A program made the translations under genes and the position numbers. Source: Zingiber officinale (Eukaryota > Streptophyta > Magnoliopsida > Zingiberales > Zingiberaceae). Taken from it: 64,000 bases of DNA. The DNA is taken from assembly GCF_018446385.1 (NCBI RefSeq), contig NC_056004.1, positions 33,486,492 to 33,550,491 on the forward strand. The letters are read 5' to 3'. Below the pieces are notes generated by a model. The model saw only the letters and a list, made by a program, of their open reading frames with translations. It was not told the DNA's origin and did not search any database. Below, piece by piece: positions 50,847 to 60,540 of the stretch (position 1 is the stretch's first letter; every line of letters starts with the position of its first letter).

Positions 50847-51590
50847 TTATGGGGTAGAGAAGATGCTCCTAGGAACCCAATACCTATTTGAGCTCATTGG
50901 GTTCACTAAATATTCACTAGGGATAACTTCCCTAGCAACCCTCCTAATGACCCTCTTAGGCTTTAAAGCCTTGGTCATTTGGGTCTCATCAAGATCAACT
51001 CTAGGGGTGACTCCCCTTGTGACCTTGGTGGTGGTCTTCCTAGCCCTAGGTTTTGTTCCATAATCGAATGGAACATTATGATAGGTGGGCTTGACCATTT
51101 GGGACTTAGGTTTGTGACCCAAACCTTTCTTGTCCTTGGGCTTTGGTTTTTGACCCTTAAACCCTAGAGATGACTTCTCCATGTTTTTAAGAGCCTTTTC
51201 TAAATTATCAAGTCTTGACCTCAAGACTTGATTTTCCCTCTCTAATACCTCAAGTTTTAATTTGTCATTTTCTCTTGAGATATTCCTAGGCATGTGTCTA
51301 GTCTTTTTGGGATTTCTACCTAGGTTTTCCTTAACTTTAGAAGCGTTAATCCTAGGGTTGGTATTTCTAGTGTTATCCTTACCTAGGCTAACATGTTTAG
51401 CTCCTAAGCACATGTATTGGTTCCTAAAGTTAACATGCTTATCATTATTAACAATTGCAACAAAACTACTAGCATGAGTTTTATTAGAATTGCAATAATG
51501 AACCTTAGAGGTTACCTTAGGGTTTGCCTTAGCTCCCCTATCGTTGTGCCCGGTCTCTTGCCCTTGTGAGGTTGCCTCCCCCTCGGACAA
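50847..51590 (-). CDS. Gag-associated ORF2 of the SIRE-like element
   Basis: 247 codons, minus strand. Basic protein; residues about 107-140 show a heptad pattern (ENDKLKLEVLERENQVLRSR) consistent with a coiled coil. The C-terminus, NRYWVPRSIFSTP, then stops where an autonomous element would continue into the protease. It overlaps the end of ORF1 by 79 bp in a different frame, so it is probably the 3' half of an original gag separated by a frameshift. It contains no enzyme motif. Confidence 0.6.
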   Translation of the reverse strand: MSEGEATSQGQETGHNDRGAKANPKVTSKVHYCNSNKTHASSFVAIVNNDKHVNFRNQYMCLGAKHVSLGKDNTRNTNPRINASKVKENLGRNPKKTRHMPRNISRENDKLKLEVLERENQVLRSRLDNLEKALKNMEKSSLGFKGQKPKPKDKKGLGHKPKSQMVKPTYHNVPFDYGTKPRARKTTTKVTRGVTPRVDLDETQMTKALKPKRVIRRVAREVIPSEYLVNPMSSNRYWVPRSIFSTP

Positions 51591-52318
51591 TGGCTCCTAT
51601 AGTGTCCCTTTTGCTTGCATTGGAAGCACACGATGTGCTCCTTGCCCTTGCGTTTCGGGACTCCGGCTTCCTTGACCTTTGGCGCCGGTGGAGTCTTTCT
51701 TACCCTCTTTGGACACTTACTCTTGTAGTGCCCAAATTCCCTACACTCAAAACACATTATATGCAATTTACTTGAACTTAAAGTGTTTGAGTTACCTAGG
51801 ATTGAGGATGAATGGATGTTCTCTTCTTCATCCCTCCCGGAGGTAGAAGCTTCTTCTTCGTGCTCCGATCTTGAAGAAGAACTCACTTCCTCTTCTTCCT
51901 TGGATGTTGAGTAGCCCTCAACTCCCAACTCGCTCCCTCCATGATGTGAGCTACTTGGCTCACTAGGCTCCTCTTCATGGCTTGAAGTGGAACTCTCCTC
52001 ATGGTACTTGGCCAAGTTATCCCACAACTCCTTGGCATTGTTGTATTCACCTATCTTACGCAAAATATTAGTAGGTAATGAAAATTCAATTGTTTTAGTT
52101 ACCTCATTGTTGATCGTTGATTGATGGACTTGTTCCTTTGTCCACTTGTTCTTCTCTAGAGGCTCTCCTTCTTTATCCATTGGAGGAGTAAAACCTTCTT
52201 GTACACAAAACCAGTTCAACATATTAGTCCTAAGAAAATACATCATCCTTACCTTCCAATATGTGAAGTTGTCGTTGTAGAAGGGTGGAATCGTGATGTC
52301 TTCTCCGAATTGATCCAT
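51512..52318 (-). CDS. Gag ORF1 of the SIRE-like element, two zinc knuckles
   Basis: 268 codons from MDQFGEDITIPP on the minus strand. The frame extends to 52429, but that extension lies across the PBS into the LTR, so 52318 is the better start. The N-terminus (YWKVRMMYFL, KELWDNLAKYHE) resembles plant copia gag of the UBN2/DUF4219 style. A Ser/Glu-rich linker follows, then two CCHC knuckles at about residues 189-202 (CFECREFGHYKSKC) and 231-244 (CFQCKQKGHYRSHC). Both keep all four zinc ligands, unlike three of the four Copia-A copies. The gag core between the N-terminal part and the linker looks shortened. It would bind element RNA in virus-like particles; particle proteins from another element would be needed for movement. 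Confidence 0.75.
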   Translation of the reverse strand: MDQFGEDITIPPFYNDNFTYWKVRMMYFLRTNMLNWFCVQEGFTPPMDKEGEPLEKNKWTKEQVHQSTINNEVTKTIEFSLPTNILRKIGEYNNAKELWDNLAKYHEESSTSSHEEEPSEPSSSHHGGSELGVEGYSTSKEEEEVSSSSRSEHEEEASTSGRDEEENIHSSSILGNSNTLSSSKLHIMCFECREFGHYKSKCPKRVRKTPPAPKVKEAGVPKRKGKEHIVCFQCKQKGHYRSHCPRGRQPHKGKRPGTTIGELRQTLR

Positions 52319-52364
52319 CTCTAGCTTTGCTCCCACGGGTGTTGATCCGACGAAGAGCAACCTT

Positions 52365-52376
52365 GCTCTGATACCA
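52365..52376 (-). other. SIRE-like primer-binding site
   Basis: GCTCTGATACCA on the plus strand; the reverse complement, TGGTATCAGAGC, matches the initiator tRNA-Met site. Confidence 0.8.
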
Positions 52377-52980
52377 CTTGTTAGGATCTTTCGTACGGCT
52401 AGAGAGGGGGGTGTGAATAGCCGCCCCAAATCGCTCGATTCTTTCTACAATGTCGAGTTAGCGCAGCGGAAATAAAACAATAGAAGCGACAAGGAAAGAA
52501 ATCAAACCTCAAACTCAATGGATGTAACGAGGTTCGGAGATTAGGGCTCCTACTCCTCGGCGTGTCCGTAAGGTGGACGAGTCCGGTCAATCCGTCGGTG
52601 GATGAGTCCCCGGAGAACCGGCTAATACAATATACTCCTTGTGGGTGGAGAAACCTCGCCACAAACGTTTGCAACAGCAAACAAAGAGTACAAGAGCAGT
52701 AAGAAAAGCAATACAATATGAATACAATCGCACTCTACCAATTGCTTGCTTTCTTGTCGACTGGAGGTGAAGCAGCAACTCCAACGCCTACAACAGCAGG
52801 AACCCAGCCGGAAGCTCACGCGAAGCTTTGGAGGAGCTCAACAAAGCTCAAGCACAGCAGCACTTAGAACAGCAAGAAGGAAGAAGGAGATCTTTTCGCA
52901 CAGAAGATGCCTCGATCCTTTATACCTGCGAAGAAGAAACAGCGAAGAAACTAACCGTTGTGTCGCAACGGCTAGAACCC

Positions 52981-53282
52981 TGATCGGTCTACAGACCGAT
53001 CAGCCTAGGCGCATGAGGCTTCTGTTTGTCACCTGATCGGTCGGTCTGGGGATCGGTCTGATCGGTCGTGACGACCGATCAGATTGGATCTCGATCGGTC
53101 CATAGACCGATCGAACTCCCTTTTCCCTTCCGCGCTATTATCACCTGATCGGTCCGCAGACCGATCAGATTGCACTAAGTGTGCTTCTGAGTGGTTCCTG
53201 ATCGGTCCCCGGACCGATCAGATTGCACTCAGTGTGCTACTGAGTGCCGCAGTATCACTGGATCGGTCACCGGACCGATCCA
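52981..53282. repeat. GATCGGTC/GACCGATC palindrome cluster, 5' LTR
   Basis: Inverted pairs such as TGATCGGTCT-AC-AGACCGATCA (52981-53002) and those near 53147, 53199 and 53261, with stems of 9-10 bp and loops of 2-4 bases. Confidence 0.85.
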
Positions 53283-53754
53283 ACTCCTCGGCTTAGAGTG
53301 CCCTCTCTAACCTAGTTCGGAGAACGAGCTACCGAGCCCTCTCCGACTCCATATGCCAAGCTTCACTCACTTGGACTTCTCAACACCGGATGTCCGATCA
53401 CCCTTGATCCATCTGAATTTTCCTTGCCGGCTTCACTCACCAGACTTTCCACCCGGCTTCACTCACCAGATTTCCACACTGCCTAACATCCCGATTAGGA
53501 CTTTCTCATTCACCTAGCTTCACTCACTAGGATTTTCACCGCTTCACTCACCAGATTTCCAATCTGCCTGGCTTCACTCACGTGAACTTTCCGTCTGCTG
53601 GCTTCACTCACGGGACTTTCCCCAGCTTCACTCACCGGGACTTCCCAACCGCCTAACATCCCGTTAGGACTTTCCCCGCTTCACTCACTGGACTTTCCAA
53701 ACGCCTAACATCCAGTTAGGACTTTCCATCACTTTCCTCACTGAGACTTCTCCG

Positions 53755-54045
53755 TGCCAAGTCTTCATACTTGGACTTTTCTCGTGCCAAGTCTCCATAC
53801 TTGGACTTTTCCCGTGCCAAGCTCCCTGCTTGGACTTTTCCAGTGCCAAGTCTCCATACTTGGACTTTTCGCGTGCCAAGCTCCCTGCTTGGACTTTTCC
53901 AGTGCCAAGTCTCCATACTTGGACTTTTCGCGTGCCAAGCTCCCTGCTTGGACTTTTCCAGTGCCAAGTCTCCATACTTGGACTTTTCCAGTGCCAAGCT
54001 CCCTGCTTGGACTTTTCCGTTGCCAAGTCTCCATACTTGGACTTT
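53755..54045. repeat. CCAAGT/ACTTGG hairpin tandem, 5' LTR (expanded)
   Basis: About eleven units of 26-27 bp alternating between GCCAAGTCTCCATACTTGG and GCCAAGCTCCCTGCTTGG, each followed by ACTTTTCC. Each unit is an inverted repeat, so both strands can form hairpins. ORFs on both strands across it are artefacts of the period. Confidence 0.9.
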
Positions 54046-54303
54046 TTCCCGAATCAGGTCAACCAGGTCAACCTTGACCTACGGTTGCACCAATAATCTC
54101 CCAAACATCTATTCTTGTCCCATATCAAGAATAGAACTCTCTCACGAGTGTCAAACATCAACATGCAACACAACTAGGTCAACCTTGACCTAAGGTTGCA
54201 CCGACAATCTTCCCAAGTCAAACATCAAAATACAACTCGAGTCAAGTCAACTCGAGTCGGGTCAACCAGGTCAACCTTGACCTAAGGTTGCACCAACACT
54301 TGT

Positions 54304-55144
54304 GACTACTAATTGTGACTCCTCACAATATATGACAAGTGTCCTTCTATCCTAGACATCTAGATTGATCAATGTGAGGCATAGACCGTGTCATCCTTTG
54401 ACCAATCTAAATCTTGAACTCCAAGTAGATTCACTCAATCAAATGAGCTCAATATCTCATATTGACTCATTTGGGCATGGACATGCACTTCGTGGTCTCA
54501 CTCTATCAAGAATATCGATGTCTCTCCCGTCATATAGGAGGGATAGATCCCATCTACATCACTCACATCTCTCCGCATAATTTGTTACATACCCAGTAAT
54601 CGTCTTTATAGTCCACCCAGTTACGGGTGACGTTTGACGAAACCAAAGTACATAACTCCTTATGTAGGGATCCATGGTGACTTCAGGTCTAAGGACTAGT
54701 AGTCATACTAATATCCACATGAGAAAGTATATGACACTCATATAACGATCCATGATACTTTCTCATGGCGGGTCATTCAGTATACATTCTCCAATGCATA
54801 CCCATGTGTCAACTTGATATCTCTATATCCATGACTTGTGAGATCAAATCATCGAGTTGGCCTACATGCTAGTCTTATTGCATTAACATTGTCCCTGAAT
54901 GTTAATACTCGACTAGGAATGATTAAGAGTAGTGTTCCCTATATCATCTCACTATCGGTTCAACTAACCGATTGATATAGGTGAGAACCGTCTACTCAAG
55001 GATGTTATTATACTTAGTTTATTTGGCACCAATACAAGTAAGTATAATAACTAAAAATCAAATGCCTTTATTTATATATAGAATATGATACAACAAGTCC
55101 AAAATACAATCATCAAATGATTGGTTCTAGGGCTCTAGCTAACA
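54304..55144 (-). repeat. Copia A4 5' LTR, outer part
   Basis: Resumes GACTACTAATTGTGAC as in the intact 3' LTR near 39815 and ends CTAGCTAACA. Confidence 0.85.
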
Positions 55145-55729
55145 TTTTTTTCATTGGCCTCTTAATTCAAGCTCTTTCTATGTTTCAGCAATTTGTGGGA
55201 ATCATGGGGAGCAAGACGTGGATATGGAATAGGAAGTCCACAGGGAAGAACATTGAGGTTAGCATTAATCAAATCATCTTTTTGATGGTTTATTACTGAT
55301 TTTTGCACAACTAATGTTTCAGTATAAACAATTCTCGGACTCAAAGATCGATATCTTCTATTATTGATTTTGATTGTTTATTACTGGTTGTTTATTGTTA
55401 ATTTTTTGGATTATAAATAAAGAAGGCAACAACTCATCAGTACCAAACAAATTTTCAGCTCTTCTAGACTGAGCATATGTCTCTTCTTATGTTGGGAATC
55501 AATTTGTAAATGCCTATGATTTCTCTCAGAAAGGGAAGACCCTGGAGTTGGAGAAATCTATAGAAAACTTGAACGAACAACTATCTTCTATCCGCAGCAA
55601 GTCCAATGCTAAAGATGATCTTTTGGCAAAGCAAGCAAAAGTAGCTGAGGAAGCAATTTCAGGTTAGATTTTTTTTTTTCCTTTCATTTTCTTCCCAACA
55701 CAAAAACTATGTTGTTTTAAGAACAAACC

Positions 55730-58421
55730 TGTTGGTTGCTACTCGGAAAACCTAGAGGTTCCACTGTACAAAAATTTGTACAAATGTCTGAACCTTTTCC
55801 TAGCTACCATGTGTTCTTTTAAATTAAATTTTGGATCGCCTGCGGAACTTAACACGTTTGATCCAAAACTTAATCTATTTGTTCTTTTAGGTTTTGACTT
55901 GGATCTCCTGCGGAACTTAACACGTTCGACCCAAGTCACCTTAAGTTATTAATTCCATTAAATATTAATTTCCATAATTGGTTCCCAGTACTGACGTGGC
56001 GAGGCACATGACCTTCTTGGATATGGGAGCAACCACCACCGACTAGACAAAACCTTTTATGGAAAGCTAATATTTAATTTCCTAAAATAACTTTAGGTTA
56101 ACCGAAAAGAACAATCAAATCACAAGGAAAAGAAAAACAAAAGAACACTATATCGAAAACAAATTCGAAACTCTAGAATCGTATGCCTCTTGTATTTAGT
56201 ATTATTTCCAAAAATAACTAGTATGATGCGGAAAGAAAAAATATTAGTTATACCTTTTAGAAAAACCTCTTGATCTTCTACCATATTCCTCTTCTAACCT
56301 CGGACGTTGTGTGGGCAACGATCTTCCGAGATGAGAAATCACCAAACACCTTCTCCTTTCTTCAAATTTCGGCCAAGCACAAAGCTTCCAAAAGATGAAG
56401 ATCTTTTCCACCAACCAAGCTCCAAGGGATGTAGGCTTTCTCTCCTTCTTACTCAAGCTAGATCCGGCCACCAATTAAAACTCCATAAGCATGAAGAGGT
56501 TCGGCCACAAAGAGAAGAAGAAGAGAAGAAGGAAGGGCCGGCCACACCACCAAGGAAGAGAGGAAGAAAAATAGAATGGAGTCGTTCACCTTGAAGCCTC
56601 CTTTATAATCCTTGGTCTTGGCAAATAAGGAAAATTTTAATAAAAATTTCCTTAATTATTTTTCCATTGAAAAGAAAAATTATTTAATTAAAAATAATTT
56701 TCTTTTTCAAATACAATGGCCGGCCACCTCAAGCCCCGAATCAAGGAAAGTTTTAATTAAAACAAGAATTAAAACTTCCTCATTTGTTTCCGGAAATTTA
56801 TAAAAATTTCTCCAATAATTTAATCCCTTCATGATTGGTTTATAAAAAGGAAATTTAATAAATTAAAATATTTCTTTTAAACATTTGGATAAAAAGAAAG
56901 TTATCTCTAAAAATTAAAATCTCTTTTAATCTACAAATAAGGAAAGATATCAAGTCTTTTCTTAATCTTTTGTAGAAACTAATAAAAGAGAATTATTAAT
57001 TTTTAAACTTTCTTTTAAATCATGAACATGGTTAAAAAGGAAAGTTTTCTTAAAATTTAAAATCCTCCTTTAATCAACAAATAAGGAAAGATTTCAAATT
57101 TTAAACTCTCTTTTAAACATGTAGATGATTTACAAATAAGGAAAGTTTTTACCAAAAATTAAAACCATCCTTTTAAACCACAAATAAGGAAAGAGATTAA
57201 TCTCTTCTTTTAATCTTTTGTAGAAAGCTATAAAAGGAAATTTTTAATTTTTAAACTCTCTTTTAAAATCATGATATCCACATAAGAAATAATTTTAATA
57301 AAAATCCTTTTTAATATTCTAGTGGCCGGCCACCTAAGCTTGGGACCCAAGCTTTGGCCGGCCACCTAAGCTTGGGACCCAAGCTTTGGCCGGCCACCTA
57401 CATGACTCATCCACTTGATCTTGGCCGGCCCTAGCTTGGGTTCCAAGCTAGCTTGGCCGGCCCCATTGGATGGGTAAGAAGGTGGGTATGCGGTGGGTAT
57501 AAATCTCTATATACTAGAGGCTACGATAGGGACCGAGAGGAGGAATTGGTTTTGGTCTCCCGATGAAATTAAGCATCCCGTGTTCGCCCCGAACACACAA
57601 CTTAATTTCATCAATAATAATTCATTCCACTAAAGAACTATTATTGAACTACCGCACCAATCCCAAATTACATTTTGGGCTCCTTCTTATTATGAGTGTG
57701 TTAGTCTCCCTGTGTTTAAGATAACAAATGTCCACTAATTAAGTAAGTTACTGACAACTCACTTAATTAATATCTAGCTCCAAGAGTTGTACCACTCAAC
57801 TTCATCATCATATCGGACTAAGTCCACCTGCAGGGTTTAACATGACAATCCTTATGAGCTCCTCTTGGGGACATTCTCAACCTAGATTACTAGGACACAG
57901 TTTCCTTCTATAATCAACAACACACACTATAAGTGATATCATTTCCCAACTTATCGGGCTTATTGATTCATCGAACTAAATCTCACCCATTGATAAATTA
58001 AAAAAATAAATATCAAATATATGTGCTTGTTATTATATTAGGATTAAGAGCATACACTTCCATAATAACTGAGGTCTTTGTTCCTTCATAAAGTCAGTAT
58101 AAAAGGAACGACCTCAAATGGTCCTACTCAATACACTCTAAGTGTACTAGTGTAATTATATAGTTAAGATAAACTAATACCTAATTACACTACGACCTTC
58201 CAATGGTTTGTTCCTTTCCATCTTGGTCGTGAGCTACTGTTTATAATTTATAAGGAACCAATAACATGATCTTCTGTGTGTGACACCACACACCATGTTA
58301 TCTACAATATAAATTAATTGAGAAACTACATTTATCATAAATGTAGACTTTGACCAATGTGATTCTTATTTCTAGATAAATATTTATACCAAAAGCTAGG
58401 CTTTTAGTATACACTCTAACA
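55730..58421 (-). repeat. Solo LTR, 2.69 kb, in the second intron of the FPP fragment
   Basis: On the plus strand TGTTGGTTGCTACTCGG to ACACTCTAACA, flanked by AAACC on both sides (55725-55729, 58422-58426). It carries no internal region, so it arose by LTR-LTR recombination. On its own strand it begins TGTTAGAGTGTATACTAAAA. Contains GGCCGGCC sites and AAGCTTGGG-A-CCCAAGCTT inverted repeats. Small ORFs at 56244-56803 are not supported as genes. Confidence 0.88.
57324..57463. repeat. GGCCGGCC plus AAGCTTGGG hairpin tandem
   Basis: GGCCGGCC starts at 57324, 57356 and 57388, a 32-bp period; between sites stands a 9-bp stem inverted repeat with a 1-base loop. A variant with CTAGCTTGG-GTT-CCAAGCTAG follows at about 57431-57452. 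Confidence 0.88.
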
Positions 58422-58586
58422 AAACCATGCATGATCTACTTGTTAGGATGGGAAAAAGCAGAAGCTCGAGCTCTGGCTTTACAGAAACAATTGGATGATG
58501 CCTTGCTTCAGAAGAAAATGGCAGAAGAAAGATTAGTCGAACAGGATACAGAATTACAAGAATTCAGGCAGCAACTAATTTATTAG

Positions 58587-59134
58587 TTGTAAATACTGTT
58601 GTAAGAAGAATATTAGTTACTTTGCAAAACCAAAGTAACTAATTTATTAGTTTGTGTATTTTATGGATACTGTTGTAAGAAGAATATTTATGTAATTTGT
58701 GAATATTTGTGTATTTTATAGATACTGTTGAATGAAGAATATTTGTGTAATTTGTGAATATTTGTGTATTTTTTTTGTTACTGTTTCGGAAATCAAATTT
58801 GTACTGTTAAAAAATACTGATATTACATCGGTTTTCCACCGCTGCAAAATCGGTGTTATTAACTAATATTACATCGGTCGTATACCGCTGCCAAAACTGG
58901 TGTTATTAACATATAATATTACATCGGTTGTACACCGTTGATGAAACGGTGTTGTTAAGTGATACTACACCGGTTAATAACCGATTCGAACACCGGTGTC
59001 GTTAAGTGATACTACACCGGTTTTAAACCGATGTCTAAAATGACAGACTTTTTACATCGCCTTCATAGACATCGGTCGAAAATGTAATAGACACCGGTGA
59101 AAAACCGATATCTATGAGAGTTTTTGTTGTAGTG
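58587..59134 (+). repeat. CACTA right subterminal region and TIR
   Basis: Directly after the FPP stop come repeated TACTGTTGTAAGAAGAATATT units (58598, 58670 and a variant at about 58728). From 58820 there are many ACATCGGT, ACACCGGT and ACCGATGT copies. The TIR is 59104-59134. Confidence 0.8.
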
Positions 59135-59137
59135 GGC

Positions 59138-60224
59138 ATTGCCATAGATCTCAAGAATAACCCTAAATCTCAATCATCAAGCGCAAAAACTTTTTAAGCA
59201 AAGCTCTAAAAGATAGGGCATCAAATACATGAAAATATACAAACTACACTATCACAATAGTAATCTTAAGTAGTTTGGTTCTAAAAATTAAAAGGACAAG
59301 GTTAATGAATCCTTTAAAACAATATGACACCAAAGCACCAAATGATTATTGTCCTTTCCTTCATATATTTCTTTTTCACTCAATCTTGCTATGGAAGCAT
59401 CCCAAAAGAGAACATTTCTTGTTCAAAGCTTCTAGTGATAATAGTTTATCAATATTTGTTCAATCATTATTCTCACAAAAATAAATGTATCTCATCCAAA
59501 AGATCTTGGGCAAAAAAATGCCTTTTTATTATCAAAAGGATGTTTCATTTTAAAAGTTATCATAAAGAATCTCATTGTATTTTTTTCTCAAAAATATTTT
59601 TATTCCAATTCTATTAGCTATAACTACTACAATAACGTGTAACAATTTTGACCATCACTGCTATAAATAATATATATCAAATTGTTCCTCAATACAAATA
59701 ATTATGACCAAAATTGCTACTACAGTAGTAAAATGCTTTTGATTAAATTAGAACAATTTCAATATATTGAAACAATTTAAATAAATACAAAATATTTTGA
59801 CACAATAATATTCCGTGTAATAATTTAAATTTAGAATAATTTCATTTTACGTTATATATATTTTTTAATAATTCAGGTATTTAAACCCTTACCGTCCCAA
59901 TTAATCATGAAAGTAGACTACCTTTACTCACCAGATATATCTGAAAGCATCCGGAAGCACAAGCAACTCCTCATTTATCAGTCTTAAGATTCTTATAATA
60001 TACCACAACTGAAAGCTTAGCTATCTGCTAAATGTCTTAAATAAAACACCCCTTTAAATATATTTTTTAAATAAGTTACCCCTAAAAACTAAAGGCCACG
60101 CTTTTAATTCGTATCCAAAAAAGTTTGATATACTCTACCATTATCTATCCCCGTAAAGCTCAGCTCGCTTATATAATTAATGAATATAATTGACACAAAC
60201 TTCTAAAAACAAGTTCCATATAGA
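59138..60224. other. AT-rich intergenic stretch
   Basis: Begins with the continuation of the CACTA target site. No gene or repeat recognised; overlapping ORFs at 59275-59617 are Lys/Phe/Ile-rich chance frames. Confidence 0.5.
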
Positions 60225-60235
60225 CCTTATCATGA

Positions 60236-60376
60236 TTTGGAACCGAGGGTTCAACGATTCAGAATCGTCAGTTCGACGGTTCCAGACAGGTCGACACTTA
60301 ATCTTAACCGTCCAAAATGGTTACGGTTTACGGTTCAGAACCGTCGGTTCACGGTTCGTCACGGTTTGCCACGGTT
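60236..60376. repeat. hAT-side subterminal repeats, left
   Basis: ACGGTTCAGAACCGTC, TTCACGGTTCGTCACGG and related forms in both orientations. Confidence 0.65.
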
Positions 60377-60540
60377 CAAGATTAATATGTTAAAAAAAAT
60401 AAAAATTAAAAAGTAAATATTAAAAATTAGAAATTAAAATTTATTGAAAAAATGGCTTGCACTTATTTAAGTTGCATACGTATCCCTTTAGGGGAATCAA
60501 AGCTCACGTAGTTCTTTTACATTTTTATCCTTTTACATTT

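Larger units (their letters stand above)
47122..54298 (-). mobile_element. SIRE-like copia element with gag only, minus strand
   Basis: LTRs 47122-49057 (3') and 52379-54298 (5'), primer-binding site, polypurine tract, and TSD CTTGT on both sides (47117-47121, 54299-54303). The interior of about 3.3 kb contains gag-type reading frames but no protease, integrase, RT or RNase H, so it is non-autonomous. The LTR begins TGTTGGTGCAACC and ends GATCCTAACA on its own strand. Assignment to SIRE-type copia rests on the gag style and the gag-flanking region, not a search. Confidence 0.85.
52379..54298 (-). repeat. SIRE-like 5' LTR
   Basis: 1920 bp. Overall colinear with the 3' LTR but with several small deletions and an expanded hairpin tandem. 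A TATAAAG (plus strand CTTTATA, 52918-52924) is a candidate TATA box. Confidence 0.85.
38812..55144 (-). mobile_element. Copia A4, minus strand, with a nested element in its 5' LTR
   Basis: 3' LTR 38812-40654, interior 40655-46140, 5' LTR 46141-47121 plus 54304-55144. TSD TTTTT at 38807-38811 and 55145-55149 lies within T-runs, so the exact duplication is ambiguous. This is the least decayed member of the family here: the RT-RNase H part is open over 547 codons. It is inserted in intron-like sequence of the CACTA-borne FPP fragment. Confidence 0.9.
55189..58586 (+). pseudogene. Captured N-terminal fragment of a filament-like plant protein (FPP) gene
   Basis: Three exons inside the CACTA: 55189-55257 (ATG at 55204), 55530-55662 and 58447-58586. 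Acceptors (TTTCAG, CTCTCAG, GTTAG) and GT donors (55258, 55663) are intact. Joined, they give one open frame of 108 codons ending TAG at 58584. It starts MGSKTWIWNRKS, has a leucine-rich coiled-coil-like middle (LEKSIENLNEQLSS) and continues AKVAEEAISGWEKAEARALA, which spans the second splice junction. Known FPPs have this W-basic N-terminus and a GWEKA motif, but are several hundred to about 1,100 residues long and form long coiled coils, so this is a truncated copy. The second intron contains the solo LTR. Whether it is transcribed is unknown. Confidence 0.75.
37563..59134 (+). mobile_element. CACTA (En/Spm-type) transposon with captured host exons and nested insertions
   Basis: Left terminus CACTACAAGAAAAACTCTCA... 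(37563) and right terminus ...TGTTGTAGTG (59134) are inverted repeats matching at 29 of 31 positions. The flanking trinucleotides are GGC on both sides (37560-37562 and 59135-59137), the 3-bp duplication expected of this superfamily. Subterminal zones carry many ACATCGGT / ACCGATGTCTATGA and ACACCGGT copies. Without the nested copia A4 and the solo LTR, each with one duplication copy, the core is about 2.54 kb and encodes no transposase, so it was non-autonomous. The core holds FPP-like exons. Confidence 0.88.

Noticed and set aside
50863-51775. Plus-strand ORFs opposite the SIRE-like gag
   Set aside because: Shadows of the minus-strand gag frames.
53755-54045. Regular short repeats with spacer-like segments, superficially CRISPR-like
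   Set aside because: The spacers are themselves repeated, the context is a plant LTR, and there are no associated genes.
53685-54193. Several overlapping ORFs on both strands with repeating LGLF/KSKYGDL-type peptides
   Set aside because: They arise from the 26-27-bp hairpin tandem, whose length variants keep several frames open.
55730-58421. The sequence between FPP exons 2 and 3 as further FPP coding sequence
   Set aside because: It is a bounded solo LTR with AAACC duplications; no coiled-coil coding sequence lies in it.
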